This document shows, piece after piece, positions 1 to 10,024 of a stretch of DNA of 64,000 nt; the stretch's first letter is position 1; the number at the start of each line of letters is the position of its first letter. The stretch covers positions 1 through 64,000 of the forward strand of contig JAOARD010000023.1 of assembly GCA_025210735.1 (NCBI GenBank), given 5' to 3'. The position numbers were made by a program, and so were the translations under genes. A model generated the notes under the pieces. The model saw only the letters and a list, made by a program, of their open reading frames with translations, was not told the DNA's origin and did not search any database. This DNA comes from Bacteroidales bacterium. GTDB taxonomy: Bacteria > Bacteroidota > Bacteroidia > Bacteroidales > UBA6680.

Positions 1-1
1 T

Positions 2-616
2 AAGAATACATCATTCCGATGGCGACACAGGTTCTTACAGAATGCAAATGAGATAAAACCGGATAAGTTATCAGGTATAGTTGAGGTAAATGAACTGATA
101 TTTGCGTGGTCGGATAAAGGGAGCAAGAAACTAAGGAGAAAACCACGCAAAAGAGGATACAAATCACCAAAACATATTCCATCAAAGAGCAGGGTGTTTA
201 CACTGTTTTGTAGAGACAGAGGAAAGAACACATTTGATGATATTTTCTACAGATTTAGTGCAGATAATCTAAAACCAGATCTTTCGTCACTTCTTACTAA
301 AGATACACTGTTTTGTAGTCAGAATAAGGCAGTGTATATGAAATATACCAAGGAGAATAGTATAAGACATGGTGTATTGAGCATACCTAAACAAGAATCT
401 GTAAAGAAGGATATTGTGCACATAAAAAATGTGGAAAAATATCAGTTTGACCTACAGGTTTGGATGGTACGTTTCAGAGGAGTGGCAACCAAATATCTGC
501 ATAATTACCTGTCGTGGTACCGTGAGATGGATGAATTTGATTTTGAAATAACTCCTGAGACTGTGTTGGTAAGGGCTATGAGACCAGAAAGGTACAACAC
601 CAACCATTTTCGTTGA
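2..616 (+). pseudogene. IS1595-family transposase, 5' end outside window, catalytic residues lost
   Basis: The frame is open from base 2, so the N-terminus lies outside the window; the first ATG-like start inside is not the real start. Family signatures of IS1595/IS1016-type DDE transposases are visible: the TSFRWRHRFL segment at the window edge, LSGIVEV, HIKNVEKY and the C-terminal WMVRFRGVATKYLHNYLSW block. The C-terminus looks complete. The first catalytic Asp, normally in a VE(A/V)DE motif, is Asn here (VEVNEL), and the second, normally in an LC(T/C)DG motif, is replaced by Ser (LFCSQNK). Both changes come from my memory of the family consensus. The reading frame is intact, so this looks like an inactive copy, or one with a changed role, rather than a shredded one. 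I see no convincing terminal inverted repeat downstream. Confidence 0.7.
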
Positions 617-831
617 CAGAACAGATTCTCCTGCCAAACCGCTACGACTCAACATCCCTGAAATTTCCTTGTGATAGAATGTTTTACAAAACTAATTTAG
701 TTTATAACTTATGAATGCTCATATGGCAATTCTATGAATGTGTCACACTATAAACAGATATCATAAATTTTTTAAAACGATCATGTTTTTGACGTCGTAA
801 ACCATATTAATACGAATAAAAACTATGGGTG

Positions 832-1569
832 ATGAGACGGTTTATTGTAGGGGTGATGGTTTTTATGTTTATAGCTTCTGTTTTACATGCACAGAAAGAT
901 ATTCCACAGTTTAAACCTGAATATGAGTTAAAGAAACGTTTGAGATTCGGGATACTTTTTGGAATTAATACTTATGGGTTTAATATAGACAGGAAAAATA
1001 ATGATCTGAATTTATATGCAGATATACCCAAATTATCAGCAGGATTTCATGTGGGGATTGTTACAGATTTGAAACTTTTTAGCACATTAAGCCTTAGACT
1101 ACTCCCTACAGTAACATTTGTTACAAGACAACTATCATTTTACAATAGCGAAAATGAGGTTTATCTTGATGCGACACACGGAATGAAAGGAAACACTACG
1201 GTAGAATCAATATTTCTGGAATTTCCACTATTATTTAAATTTAAGTCAAAAAGAATAAATAATTATCAGATTTACTTTATTGCAGGGCCTGATATTCAAT
1301 TCGATATGTCGTCTCCTACATCGTTAAATATATCAGAAGGAAAATATATAAGTCTTGAAGCAATGGATTATGGTTATGAGATTGGTGTAGGTTTAGATCA
1401 GTATCTTCCGTATTTTAAATTGTCTACAGAGTTAAAGTTTTACTCAGGGTTTAGCAATGTTTTGTCAGATAGAGTTATAGAGGATGCCGATTTTGAAACA
1501 GATATCTTTATAAAGTCTATAGATAAACTTACAACATATGGATTTAAACTATCAGTTCATTTCGAGTAA
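832..1569 (+). CDS. porT: PorT family type IX secretion system protein
   Basis: Outer-membrane beta-barrel protein of about 245 residues with an N-terminal signal peptide ending near LHAQ. The layout (signal peptide, conserved KKRLRFGILFGIN start of the barrel, alternating hydrophobic strands, final aromatic-rich strand) and the length match PorT of Porphyromonas gingivalis (SprT in gliding bacteria), needed for T9SS protein export. A GTG lies one codon upstream at 829, but the ATG at 832 is the more likely start. The gene stands alone with about 210 bases upstream. T9SS cargo proteins are encoded at 50-64 kb, so a T9SS is probably active in this organism. It could also be a generic PorT-like barrel. 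Confidence 0.7.
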   Translation: MRRFIVGVMVFMFIASVLHAQKDIPQFKPEYELKKRLRFGILFGINTYGFNIDRKNNDLNLYADIPKLSAGFHVGIVTDLKLFSTLSLRLLPTVTFVTRQLSFYNSENEVYLDATHGMKGNTTVESIFLEFPLLFKFKSKRINNYQIYFIAGPDIQFDMSSPTSLNISEGKYISLEAMDYGYEIGVGLDQYLPYFKLSTELKFYSGFSNVLSDRVIEDADFETDIFIKSIDKLTTYGFKLSVHFE

Positions 1570-1732
1570 CGTTTTATCAAAAGTTTTCTGAATAATAATT
1601 TAATATGTAATTCCAGACATAACTCAAGGGTGAATCCAATCAGTATACTGCTCTCTTATCGATATTAACTTTATGTCAGTAAAAAAATATTAAACAAATT
1701 TATAGAGCTTCTGAAATTTAAATAAATCAATA

Positions 1733-1740
1733 TACCTTTG
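1733..1740 (+). promoter_or_regulatory. -7 box TACCTTTG of the FAD oxidoreductase gene
   Basis: Matches the Bacteroidota -7 consensus TAnnTTTG. A weak -33 element (TTCTG, 1709-1713) sits 19 bases upstream. Its last three bases are the TTG at 1738 that an ORF finder takes as a start codon, so translation must start downstream, at ATG 1765. Confidence 0.55.
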
Positions 1741-1764
1741 CCCGATAAATATACTGTAAAGCAA

Positions 1765-3327
1765 ATGCAAAAAGATATTACATTAGTACTTTCGCCAAAA
1801 CAGGCGACAATTGAAGAGTTATACAAGAAAGAGATAGCGAAAAAACTGAATATACCAGCGTCATATATCTCATCTGTACAAATAAAAAGAAAATCAGTAG
1901 ATGCCAGAAGCCGAAAAGTAAAGATAAATATGTCTTTTACAGTATATATAAATGAGGAACCTGCTAATGAACTGAACTTTGAACCTTCATACAAAAATGT
2001 GTCAAACTCCAAAGAGGTTATTGTTGTAGGAGCAGGACCTGCTGGTCTGTTTGCAGCATTGCATCTTATTGAGTTGGGACTAAAACCAGTAGTTCTGGAG
2101 AGAGGTAAAAGAGTTTCGGAACGTAAACGCGATATTGCTCAGTTAAACAGAAACCATACACTAAACACAGAATCTAATTACGCATTTGGAGAGGGTGGAG
2201 CAGGAACATTTTCTGATGGTAAACTATATACCCGATCAAAGAAAAGAGGAGATGTAAAAAAGATACTTGAAGTATTGTGTTATCATGGAGCAAAATCAGA
2301 GATACTTTATGAGGCACATCCACATATAGGAACAGACAGATTACCGAGAGTTATTACAAATATTCGTGAAACTATAATAGAGTGTGGAGGCGAGGTGTTG
2401 TTTAACTCTAAAGTTACTGATTTAGAGATGTCATCCGATAGAATATCCGGGGTAGAGATTAATGGTAAATATAAACGCAATGCAGCAGCTGTAATAATGG
2501 CTACAGGACACTCAGCACGTGATGTATATTATATGCTTAATAAAAATAATGTTGAGTTAGAGTTTAAAAACTTTGCTATGGGGGTCAGAGCAGAACACCC
2601 TCAGGCACTTATAGATTCAATACAATACCATTGTAAGGAGAGAAGCCAATATCTTGAGGCTGCATCATACTCACTGGTTTCGCAGGTGAATGGCCGTGGA
2701 GTTTATTCATTCTGTATGTGTCCGGGAGGATTTGTTGTTCCGGCATCTACATCACCAGATGAGATGGTTGTAAACGGAATGTCTCCTTCCAGAAGAAATT
2801 CACCATACGCTAACTCAGGTATAGCTGTTGAGATAAAAGAACAAGACCTTAAACAATACAGTGAACATGGGGTAATGGCTGGACTAAAATTTCAGGAAGA
2901 GTATGAGAAACTTGCATATGTTAATGGAGGGGACGGATTTACAGCTCCAGCCCAAAGATTATCTGATTTTGTATCAGGAAAATTCTCACAAAACCTTCCA
3001 GATACATCGTATATACCGGGTGTACAGTCTTCTGATATGACAAAGTGGATGCCTGAAATAATATCAAATAGTTTAAGAAAAGGATTTGCACATTTTAACA
3101 GAAAAATGGTTGGATACCTTACTAATGAGGCGGTAATACTTGGTGTTGAATCAAGAACATCTTCGCCGGTAAGAGTGCCACGATATAAAGATACATTTGA
3201 ACATACAGGAATTAAAGGTTTGTTTCCGTGTGGCGAAGGAGCTGGATATGCCGGAGGAATTGTATCTGCAGCTGTTGACGGAGAACTATGTGCAAATGCT
3301 GTATATTCGGTTCTGAAAAAAAGTTAA
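1765..3327 (+). CDS. NAD(P)/FAD-dependent oxidoreductase (COG2509 type)
   Basis: Cytoplasmic flavoprotein of about 520 residues. An N-terminal ferredoxin-like domain of about 85 residues precedes a Rossmann dinucleotide-binding motif (VIVVGAGPAGLFAA) followed by the FAD ribose-binding Glu (VVLERG). Later motifs typical of this family are FGEGGAGTFSDGKLYTR, the MATGHSARD segment, GVRAEHPQ, and the C-terminal FAD contact GLFPCGEGAGYAGGI. The substrate is unknown for the family. ATG 1765 is chosen over TTG 1738 because the latter overlaps a promoter -7 box. Length is normal for Bacteroidota members (about 515-530). Confidence 0.85.
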   Translation: MQKDITLVLSPKQATIEELYKKEIAKKLNIPASYISSVQIKRKSVDARSRKVKINMSFTVYINEEPANELNFEPSYKNVSNSKEVIVVGAGPAGLFAALHLIELGLKPVVLERGKRVSERKRDIAQLNRNHTLNTESNYAFGEGGAGTFSDGKLYTRSKKRGDVKKILEVLCYHGAKSEILYEAHPHIGTDRLPRVITNIRETIIECGGEVLFNSKVTDLEMSSDRISGVEINGKYKRNAAAVIMATGHSARDVYYMLNKNNVELEFKNFAMGVRAEHPQALIDSIQYHCKERSQYLEAASYSLVSQVNGRGVYSFCMCPGGFVVPASTSPDEMVVNGMSPSRRNSPYANSGIAVEIKEQDLKQYSEHGVMAGLKFQEEYEKLAYVNGGDGFTAPAQRLSDFVSGKFSQNLPDTSYIPGVQSSDMTKWMPEIISNSLRKGFAHFNRKMVGYLTNEAVILGVESRTSSPVRVPRYKDTFEHTGIKGLFPCGEGAGYAGGIVSAAVDGELCANAVYSVLKKS

Positions 3328-3568
3328 AATAATTTTTGACTTAATATTAATGTTTAAATTTAACATTTGTTAATGATAATAAATTTAAAATGACGATATT
3401 AACTTAATAGATGAAAGTTTATAATTTAATTAAACAACTATTTTGAACAGGCTAAAAATGTAAAGGTCATTTTAGAGTTAAACAAAATAGATTTGTGTTG
3501 GTTATCTGTTATGTTAAAAAGGATAAGCTAAAAGCTGATTAAACAAGGTGTGAAAAAAATATAACCAT

Positions 3569-5413
3569 ATGAAGAAGATAATTGGGTATTTTAAAAATAT
3601 GAGTATCCTGAACTCAGTACGTTTTTTTGTTGTAGCATTTGTTCTTATTATGTTTGGTATTGTTGGTATATATACAAATATAATTCAGCATAAAAGAATA
3701 AAAGATGATGCACACAGAGAACTCAAAAATAGTGTAGCCTTTGTTAAAGAAGGGATAAAACACTTTAATATAGCTTCAGGAGATATATCAGATCAGGCAA
3801 AAGAAGAACTATCTTCAATGTTGTATTCACAGAAATATATTGGAGAAGGTGATGCTTATGTTGTTAAATCTAATGGCGATTATCTTATACATAAATCGTT
3901 ATCTGGGACGAACTGTTTTTCAGATTTTGATCATAAAAACAGAATTGACAGTAAGAATGGAATATTCGAATTTAATAACGGAGAGGATAACATAATACAA
4001 TATTTTGAATTTATTTCGTTGATTGATGCGTTTGTTGTAATAGACGTATTTGAGAGTTCGTTATATGAACAACTACGAAGTAACAGAGTAGAGATTATTA
4101 TAATGATTATTATAATTCTTATTCTGTCATATGTTATATCAACAATATTCATGAATAAACTATTGTCGCCAATAGGTATAGTGAGAGATAATATTGATCA
4201 TTTGTCAAAAGGATTACTTGTTGATAAGATTGGTTACCATAGAGATAACGAAGTGGGCTTAATGGTAAATTCGCTGAATAAAGTAATTGATGGAAACAAA
4301 AGTACAGCATCTTTTGCAGGTAGTTTGCGCGACGGAGATCTAAAGACAGAATATACACCCCTAAGTGATGGTGATATTATAGGTAATTCACTGTTATCTA
4401 TGCGCGACAGTCTGGTTAATGCTAAGGAACAGGAGGAGATAAATAAAGAACAAGAAGGAATTAGAGATTGGGTAAATACCGGATTGGCTAAATTTGGTGA
4501 TATTCTCAGAATAGATGCTTCTCAGGAGGAGTTGTCATATAGTATTATCAGTAATCTTGTAAATTACCTTGAAGCCATACAAGGAGGTTTATTTCTTTAT
4601 GATGATTCGGATAAAGAAACAGTAAAGCTTAATCTTACTGCTTCATATGCATATAGCAGGAAGAAATTTCTGGAAAAAGAGATATTGTTAGGCGAAGGAC
4701 TTGTTGGAACATGTGCTATTGAGAAAGAGAGCATATATATAACAGAGATTCCTGATAGTTATGCCGAGATTACATCAGGGCTTGGTGATTCGGCACCACG
4801 AAGCATTCTTATTGTGCCATTAAAACTTGAAGATGAAATATTTGGTGTTATAGAGATAGCATCACTTGGATATTTTGAAAAATATCAGCGCGAATTTGTT
4901 GAAAAGATAGGAGAGAGCATTGCATCCACAATAAGTAACGTGAAGAAAAACATGCTTACCTCAGAACTATTAGCACAGGCAAAAATGCAATCAGAAGAGA
5001 TGGCTTCTCAGGAAGAGGAGATGCGTCAGAATATGGAAGAGCTACAGGCAACACAAGAGGAGTCGCAAAGACGCGAGAATGAGATTGCCGAGATACTTGA
5101 TGCTGTTAATCGAACAGTAAAAATGGTAAGCCTTGATTCTACAGGAAAGATAACAGAGATAAATGACTTACTTACAAAAGCACTTGGAGCAAACAGCTCG
5201 ATATTTATAAATGAACAATTCACAACAATAGTAAGACCATCAGAAGGAGCCGTAAGTAATGATATGCTTTGGGCATCGTTACTAAATGGCGACAGAGTTA
5301 CAAGAAAAGAGATTGTGATTGCTAACGATATTAATATAGAGGTTGAGTCTACTTACAACCCTATAATGAACATGAGTAATGAGTTGGAAAGAGTACTGAT
5401 TGTTGTTGGTTAA
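3569..5413 (+). CDS. membrane sensor protein with Cache, HAMP, GAF and PAS domains, no output domain
   Basis: Residues about 15-36 and 175-197 are membrane segments flanking an extracytoplasmic single-Cache-like region (about 40-170, with the GDAYVVKSNGDYLIHKS core). Next come a HAMP domain (about 195-250), a GAF domain (about 315-455) and a Gln/Glu-rich coiled coil (SEEMASQEEEMRQNMEELQA) of the type seen in Bacteroidota chemoreceptor-like sensors. A PAS-like segment (about 505-614) ends the protein. No histidine kinase, GGDEF or phosphatase domain follows and the stop codon is clean. It may act through a partner, or the coiled coil may be the output. A possible -7 box TAGATTTG lies at 3488-3495. 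Base composition matches the neighbours. Confidence 0.7.
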   Translation: MKKIIGYFKNMSILNSVRFFVVAFVLIMFGIVGIYTNIIQHKRIKDDAHRELKNSVAFVKEGIKHFNIASGDISDQAKEELSSMLYSQKYIGEGDAYVVKSNGDYLIHKSLSGTNCFSDFDHKNRIDSKNGIFEFNNGEDNIIQYFEFISLIDAFVVIDVFESSLYEQLRSNRVEIIIMIIIILILSYVISTIFMNKLLSPIGIVRDNIDHLSKGLLVDKIGYHRDNEVGLMVNSLNKVIDGNKSTASFAGSLRDGDLKTEYTPLSDGDIIGNSLLSMRDSLVNAKEQEEINKEQEGIRDWVNTGLAKFGDILRIDASQEELSYSIISNLVNYLEAIQGGLFLYDDSDKETVKLNLTASYAYSRKKFLEKEILLGEGLVGTCAIEKESIYITEIPDSYAEITSGLGDSAPRSILIVPLKLEDEIFGVIEIASLGYFEKYQREFVEKIGESIASTISNVKKNMLTSELLAQAKMQSEEMASQEEEMRQNMEELQATQEESQRRENEIAEILDAVNRTVKMVSLDSTGKITEINDLLTKALGANSSIFINEQFTTIVRPSEGAVSNDMLWASLLNGDRVTRKEIVIANDINIEVESTYNPIMNMSNELERVLIVVG

Positions 5414-5446
5414 TTACAGCACAAATATAGCCGATAGATTCTTTAT

Positions 5447-6211
5447 CTATCGGCGCCTGAATTCAGAACAAATTATTCCGGCAGCGATACCAACATTTAA
5501 CGATTCACTTTTTGTATTGTTGTCTGAATAATTCGGAATAAGTAATCTGTCAGTTACCAGTTCCGATACATCATCAGATATACCCTTGCCTTCGTTTCCC
5601 ATTATAATTAACCCTTTTTTCTCTAAATTGCTTGAGTAAATATTATCTCCATTCAGAAATGTACCATAAACAGGATTTCCTGTATCTGCTACATACTGCT
5701 TTATAAAATCGGTCAACTTGGCATAGTTAATATTAACTCTTGCAATAGCTCCCATAGTAGCCTGCACAACTTTAGGATTATATATATCAGCAGAGTTAGG
5801 CGAACATACAATATTCTTTATACCAAACCAATCAGCAAGTCTTATTATAGTGCCCATGTTTCCCGGATCCTGAACCTCATCCATACATAATGTAACATCG
5901 TTTTTTAAAGCGAGATTACTCAACGAACATTCAAACTTACTGAATACACCAACAATCTTGTTAGGTGTAGACAGAAAACTAACCTTTTTCAGCTCTTGTT
6001 CGGTTACAACCTCGCAAACATTGTTATAATCACCACTTATTATTGATGTATCTGTATCTGATGTATGAAAAATCCATAATGGTTTTGTATTTTTGTTACG
6101 GATTATTTCAGAAACGAGTTTTTCTCCTTCTGCAACAAAAATATTTTGTGAATCTCTGTGTTTTTTTAACTTCAGAGATTGAATTAGCTTTATCTGATTC
6201 TTACTTGGCAT
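5447..6211 (-). CDS. RNA 2'-O-ribose methyltransferase, SpoU/TrmH family
   Basis: 254 residues. The N-terminal substrate-binding domain (KLKKHRDSQNIFVAEGEKLVSEII) is followed by the SPOUT trefoil-knot domain with its three motifs: an Asn-containing QDPGNMGTIIRLADWFG, the central IIMGNEGKGIS, and the C-terminal SLNVGIAAGII. These are the S-adenosylmethionine-binding and knot motifs of TrmH/RlmB-like enzymes, which methylate ribose 2'-OH in rRNA or tRNA. The exact target cannot be told from sequence. It is divergent from tamL, separated by 79 bases that hold its probable -7 box. Confidence 0.88.
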   Translation of the reverse strand: MPSKNQIKLIQSLKLKKHRDSQNIFVAEGEKLVSEIIRNKNTKPLWIFHTSDTDTSIISGDYNNVCEVVTEQELKKVSFLSTPNKIVGVFSKFECSLSNLALKNDVTLCMDEVQDPGNMGTIIRLADWFGIKNIVCSPNSADIYNPKVVQATMGAIARVNINYAKLTDFIKQYVADTGNPVYGTFLNGDNIYSSNLEKKGLIIMGNEGKGISDDVSELVTDRLLIPNYSDNNTKSESLNVGIAAGIICSEFRRR

Positions 6212-6229
6212 AATTTTTTCTGTTGTTCA

Positions 6230-6237
6230 CAAAGGTA
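6230..6237 (-). promoter_or_regulatory. -7 box TACCTTTG for the RNA methyltransferase gene
   Basis: On the minus strand the bases read TACCTTTG, the Bacteroidota -7 consensus, 18 bases before the ATG at 6211. No clear -33 element was seen. Confidence 0.45.
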
Positions 6238-6290
6238 ACTGTTTCTTGCTATTTTAGTCCATATAAACAAAAATTGATACACACTGTAAG

Positions 6291-8621
6291 TTGAAAAGAT
6301 TTATATCAAATATAAAAGTACTAATTATAATCTCTGTTATATTATTAGTATCAGGTTGTTCGGCAACCAGAAAACTGTCAAACGATCAGGTACTATTAAA
6401 AAAGAATAAGATTAGTATAAAAGCCAAAGGGATTGATAAAAACGAACTTAAATCGTTTATACGTCCTAAAGCAAACCGCAAATTTATGGGGTTTAAATTT
6501 CACCTGTTTCTTTATAACTTGTCCGGCGATTCTGATAAAGGAATGAGTAAATGGTTAAAAAGCATTGGCGAAGCACCTGTTGAGTATAACAGATTTAATG
6601 TAGATAAGAGTAAAAAACAGATACGAATGTATCTTGCTAAAAAAGGATACTTTAATGCCGAAATATTAGATACTGTAATTATAAAACGCAGAAGAGCAAA
6701 GGTTGTATACAAAATATATCCGGGAGTACCTTACAGGTTAAACAACATAAAATTCAATATCTCAGATACTCTACTTACAAATATAATAGTACCTGATACA
6801 ACTAATCTGCCTGTAAAAAGAGGAGATGTGTTTGATGAGGATAAATTACAGGAGACTATAACCGGAATGGAGGATAGGATGCGAAACGAAGGATACTACT
6901 TCTTTAAACAAGATTATGTAACAATGCTTGCTGATTCAGCAGTTGGAGGAAGAAGAATAAACCTTGATGTCAGAGTATCTGATCCAAAGATTAAACTTAA
7001 AGATGATCGTATTCTTGATCTGTCACACAGAAAGTATATAATAAATAATATCAGGGTATATATGGGATATGAGCACTCAAGAGCACTCTCAGATTCAACA
7101 TATTTCTTAAACCCAAACACAGTAGAGTATCGTGGTATTACATTCTACTGGCTTAATAAAAAGAAACCGCCGGTAAATAAAAAGATTGTAGAGCAATCAA
7201 TAGCAATTAAAAAGGGTGATTTTTGCAGAAAAGACTATATTGAACAGACAAACAGAACACTTAATCGTCTTGGTGTTTATAAATATGTGAATATTGAGTT
7301 TGAAGATATAACAATAATAGACTCAACAAATATAACCGGAAATGACAATGGTTATCTGGATTGCAATATATACCTTACACCACGTAAGACACAGAAGATA
7401 AATTTCCAGTTAGAAGGGACAAATACAGATGGTGAATTTGGTATGGCAGGAATTGCAAACTTTCAACATCGTAATATATTTAAAGGAGCAGAGTTGTTAA
7501 ACCTTAAGGTTCGTGGAGCATTTGAAGGGGTTAAAAAGTTTGGAGTATCAGGTTTTAATACAGCGTTTGAGTTTGGTGGAGAATTATCATTAACAACGGC
7601 CAGATTCTTGTTACCAGGAAACTCCATGAAATTTATACGAAAGTTCAGACCTAAAACAACTACATCTGTATCATATTATTATCAGCGTCGCCCTAACTAT
7701 ACAAGGGCGGTGTCAAATCTGTCGTTCGGATATACGTGGAGACCATCATCAAAAGTAACACATACACTAAATCCAATAGAGTATTATAATGTAGAGCTAA
7801 GAGATACAACATCTGAATTTACAACAATGTTGCAGAAACAGCCTTACCTTAGAACAAGTTATGTGCCACACGCAATCTCTCTTACAAGTTACACATTCAT
7901 TTATAATGGTCAGGATCTGCGAAAAAACAGAAACTTCATCTATTTCAGATTTAATACAGAATTAGCCGGAAATATACTTTCAGGAATTAATAGTTTGGCA
8001 AAAAGTTCAAAAACAGATGGTAAATACACCCTGTTGGGAATAGCCTATTCTCAGTTTGCCAAAGCCGAAATGGATTTTAGATATAACCAACATATTGGAC
8101 GAACAACGAGTGTGGTGTACAGACTGTTTGCTGGAATTGGTATACCATATGGTAATTCAGAATCGTTGCCATTTGAGAAACGATATTTTAGTGGTGGATC
8201 GCAAGGAGTTAGAGGATGGCAGGTAAGAGCACTTGGACCTGGATCATATGTAATGCCTGAAGGTATTAGGTATCCTGACCAGACGGCAGATATAAGGCTG
8301 CAATTTAATTTTGAGTACAGATATAAAATATTCAGAACCTTAGAAGGAGCATTCTTTGTAGATGTTGGAAACATATGGGACTTAAAGGAGAATAAAGAAC
8401 GTGAGGGGGCTGTCTTTAAGTGGGATAAATTCTATAATGATTTAGCTGTTGCATCTGGTATTGGAATACGATTAAACTTTAATGTATTTATAATTCGTGG
8501 CGATTTTGGATTTAAACTTCGCGATCCGGCAATGCAGACAGACTCAAAATGGATTCTGGGCAACAGATCGTACGGATATGACGACTGGGCATTTCATGTT
8601 GGTATAGGATATCCATTTTAG
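6291..8621 (+). CDS. tamL: TamL-type BamA/TamA family outer-membrane lipoprotein
   Basis: 776 residues. The N-terminus is a lipoprotein signal (hydrophobic segment, then LLVSGCSA), so the mature protein starts with a lipidated Cys at about residue 23. POTRA domains follow (about 40-430), then a 16-strand BamA-like barrel. The lid-loop signature appears near residue 640 (FEKRYFSGGSQGVRGW, carrying the VRGW motif) and the protein ends in the aromatic FHVGIGYPF. Lipidated TamA-like proteins (TamL) are the Bacteroidota partner of TamB. TTG at 6291 is the only start that includes the lipoprotein signal; the next in-frame Met is after the lipobox. No tamB lies directly downstream; aldolase follows. 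Confidence 0.85.
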   Translation: MKRFISNIKVLIIISVILLVSGCSATRKLSNDQVLLKKNKISIKAKGIDKNELKSFIRPKANRKFMGFKFHLFLYNLSGDSDKGMSKWLKSIGEAPVEYNRFNVDKSKKQIRMYLAKKGYFNAEILDTVIIKRRRAKVVYKIYPGVPYRLNNIKFNISDTLLTNIIVPDTTNLPVKRGDVFDEDKLQETITGMEDRMRNEGYYFFKQDYVTMLADSAVGGRRINLDVRVSDPKIKLKDDRILDLSHRKYIINNIRVYMGYEHSRALSDSTYFLNPNTVEYRGITFYWLNKKKPPVNKKIVEQSIAIKKGDFCRKDYIEQTNRTLNRLGVYKYVNIEFEDITIIDSTNITGNDNGYLDCNIYLTPRKTQKINFQLEGTNTDGEFGMAGIANFQHRNIFKGAELLNLKVRGAFEGVKKFGVSGFNTAFEFGGELSLTTARFLLPGNSMKFIRKFRPKTTTSVSYYYQRRPNYTRAVSNLSFGYTWRPSSKVTHTLNPIEYYNVELRDTTSEFTTMLQKQPYLRTSYVPHAISLTSYTFIYNGQDLRKNRNFIYFRFNTELAGNILSGINSLAKSSKTDGKYTLLGIAYSQFAKAEMDFRYNQHIGRTTSVVYRLFAGIGIPYGNSESLPFEKRYFSGGSQGVRGWQVRALGPGSYVMPEGIRYPDQTADIRLQFNFEYRYKIFRTLEGAFFVDVGNIWDLKENKEREGAVFKWDKFYNDLAVASGIGIRLNFNVFIIRGDFGFKLRDPAMQTDSKWILGNRSYGYDDWAFHVGIGYPF

Positions 8622-8701
8622 TGGATATTTAATAATGCCATTTTTATAAATATTATTAAATTTGTTCTGTAATTCAGCTGAACAATTTAATTTTCACAAA
8701 T

Positions 8702-9760
8702 ATGTCATACAATAAGATAGTTGATCTGTTAGGCGATAAGGCCGACCACTTACTAAATCACAAGTGTACAACAATTGATAAGAGTTTAATTCATCTGCCT
8801 GGTTCAGATTTTGTTGATAGAGTAGTTGCTCAGTCAAACAGAAATCCTCAGGTAATGAGAAGTATGCAAGCGTTATACGATAACGGAAGACTTGGAGGAA
8901 CAGGTTACCTGTCTATACTACCTGTTGATCAGGGTATCGAGCACTCTGCCGGAGCTTCATTTGCTCCAAACCCTGCGTATTTTGATCCTGAAAATATAGT
9001 TAAACTTGCTATAGAGGGAGGATGTAATGCTGTTGCATCAACATTTGGTGTATTGGCATCTTGTTCAAGAAAATATGCTCATAAAATACCTTTCATTGTA
9101 AAAATTAACCATAATGAGCTAATGACTTATCCAAATACGTTTGATCAGATTATGTTTGGATCAGTAGAGGAGGCTTGGAATCTTGGTGCTACAGCTGTTG
9201 GGGCAACTATCTATTTCGGATCAGAAGATTCTAATCGTCAGATTATTGAGGTTGCAGAAGCTTTTGAAAGAGCACATGAATTAGGAATAGCTACAATACT
9301 ATGGTGTTACCTACGTAACCCCGGATTTAAGAAAGATGGTGTTGATTACCATGTTGCTACAGATATTACATCTCAGGCAAACCATCTTGGTGTAACAATA
9401 CAGGCCGATATTATTAAGCAGAAACTTCCTGAGCTTAACGGAGGTTACAATGCAATCAACTTCGGAAAAACTCATAAAAATGTATATGAGAAACTGTCTT
9501 CAGATCACCCGATAGATCTTACAAGATATCAAATAGCTAACTGTTACATGGGACGTTCAGGATTGATCAACTCAGGAGGAGCTTCAAGTGGAGCTTCAGA
9601 TCTTGCAGAAGCAGTTCAAACAGCAGTAATAAACAAACGTGCAGGAGGAATGGGACTTATTTCTGGTAGAAAAGCATTCCAACGTCCAATTAACGAAGGA
9701 GTAGAGCTTCTTAACTCAATACAGGATGTTTACCTGTCAAACGAAATTGATATAGCTTAA
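8702..9760 (+). CDS. fbaB: class I fructose-bisphosphate aldolase (DhnA/FbaB type)
   Basis: 352 residues, a TIM-barrel Schiff-base aldolase cleaving fructose 1,6-bisphosphate to the two triose phosphates in glycolysis. Family signatures are the [19 protein letters not shown] block near residue 75, the FIVKINHNE segment with its catalytic-face Lys, and the phosphate-binding YIxGRS-like region ([12 protein letters not shown]) near residue 270. The length equals that of Bacteroides homologues. It is monocistronic, followed by a strong terminator at 9789. Confidence 0.92.
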   Translation: MSYNKIVDLLGDKADHLLNHKCTTIDKSLIHLPGSDFVDRVVAQSNRNPQVMRSMQALYDNGRLGGTGYLSILPVDQGIEHSAGASFAPNPAYFDPENIVKLAIEGGCNAVASTFGVLASCSRKYAHKIPFIVKINHNELMTYPNTFDQIMFGSVEEAWNLGATAVGATIYFGSEDSNRQIIEVAEAFERAHELGIATILWCYLRNPGFKKDGVDYHVATDITSQANHLGVTIQADIIKQKLPELNGGYNAINFGKTHKNVYEKLSSDHPIDLTRYQIANCYMGRSGLINSGGASSGASDLAEAVQTAVINKRAGGMGLISGRKAFQRPINEGVELLNSIQDVYLSNEIDIA

Positions 9761-9788
9761 TAAAGATTTTATATCATAATATAATATT

Positions 9789-9820
9789 AGCCGCTTCAGT
9801 AATGGAGCGGCTATTTTTTT
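9789..9820 (+). terminator. Rho-independent terminator after fbaB
   Basis: A perfect 7-bp stem AGCCGCT/AGCGGCT is followed by an A and a run of seven T. Confidence 0.85.
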
Positions 9821-10024
9821 ATAGATCATAGCTGATGTTGTAATTTGTAATCTGTATAGGCAAATAGTTTAAAAAATGTAATTAAACAGGCTCTGTCTTG
9901 TATAAACTCTTATTTTTTGTAATATTTAAACACCTTAAAGATTTTACGTGTTAACGTAGTTTATTTGCAATCACAGAATCGTAGTGGTTTAACGAAACAG
10001 ATACGATACTAAAATTATTTACTT

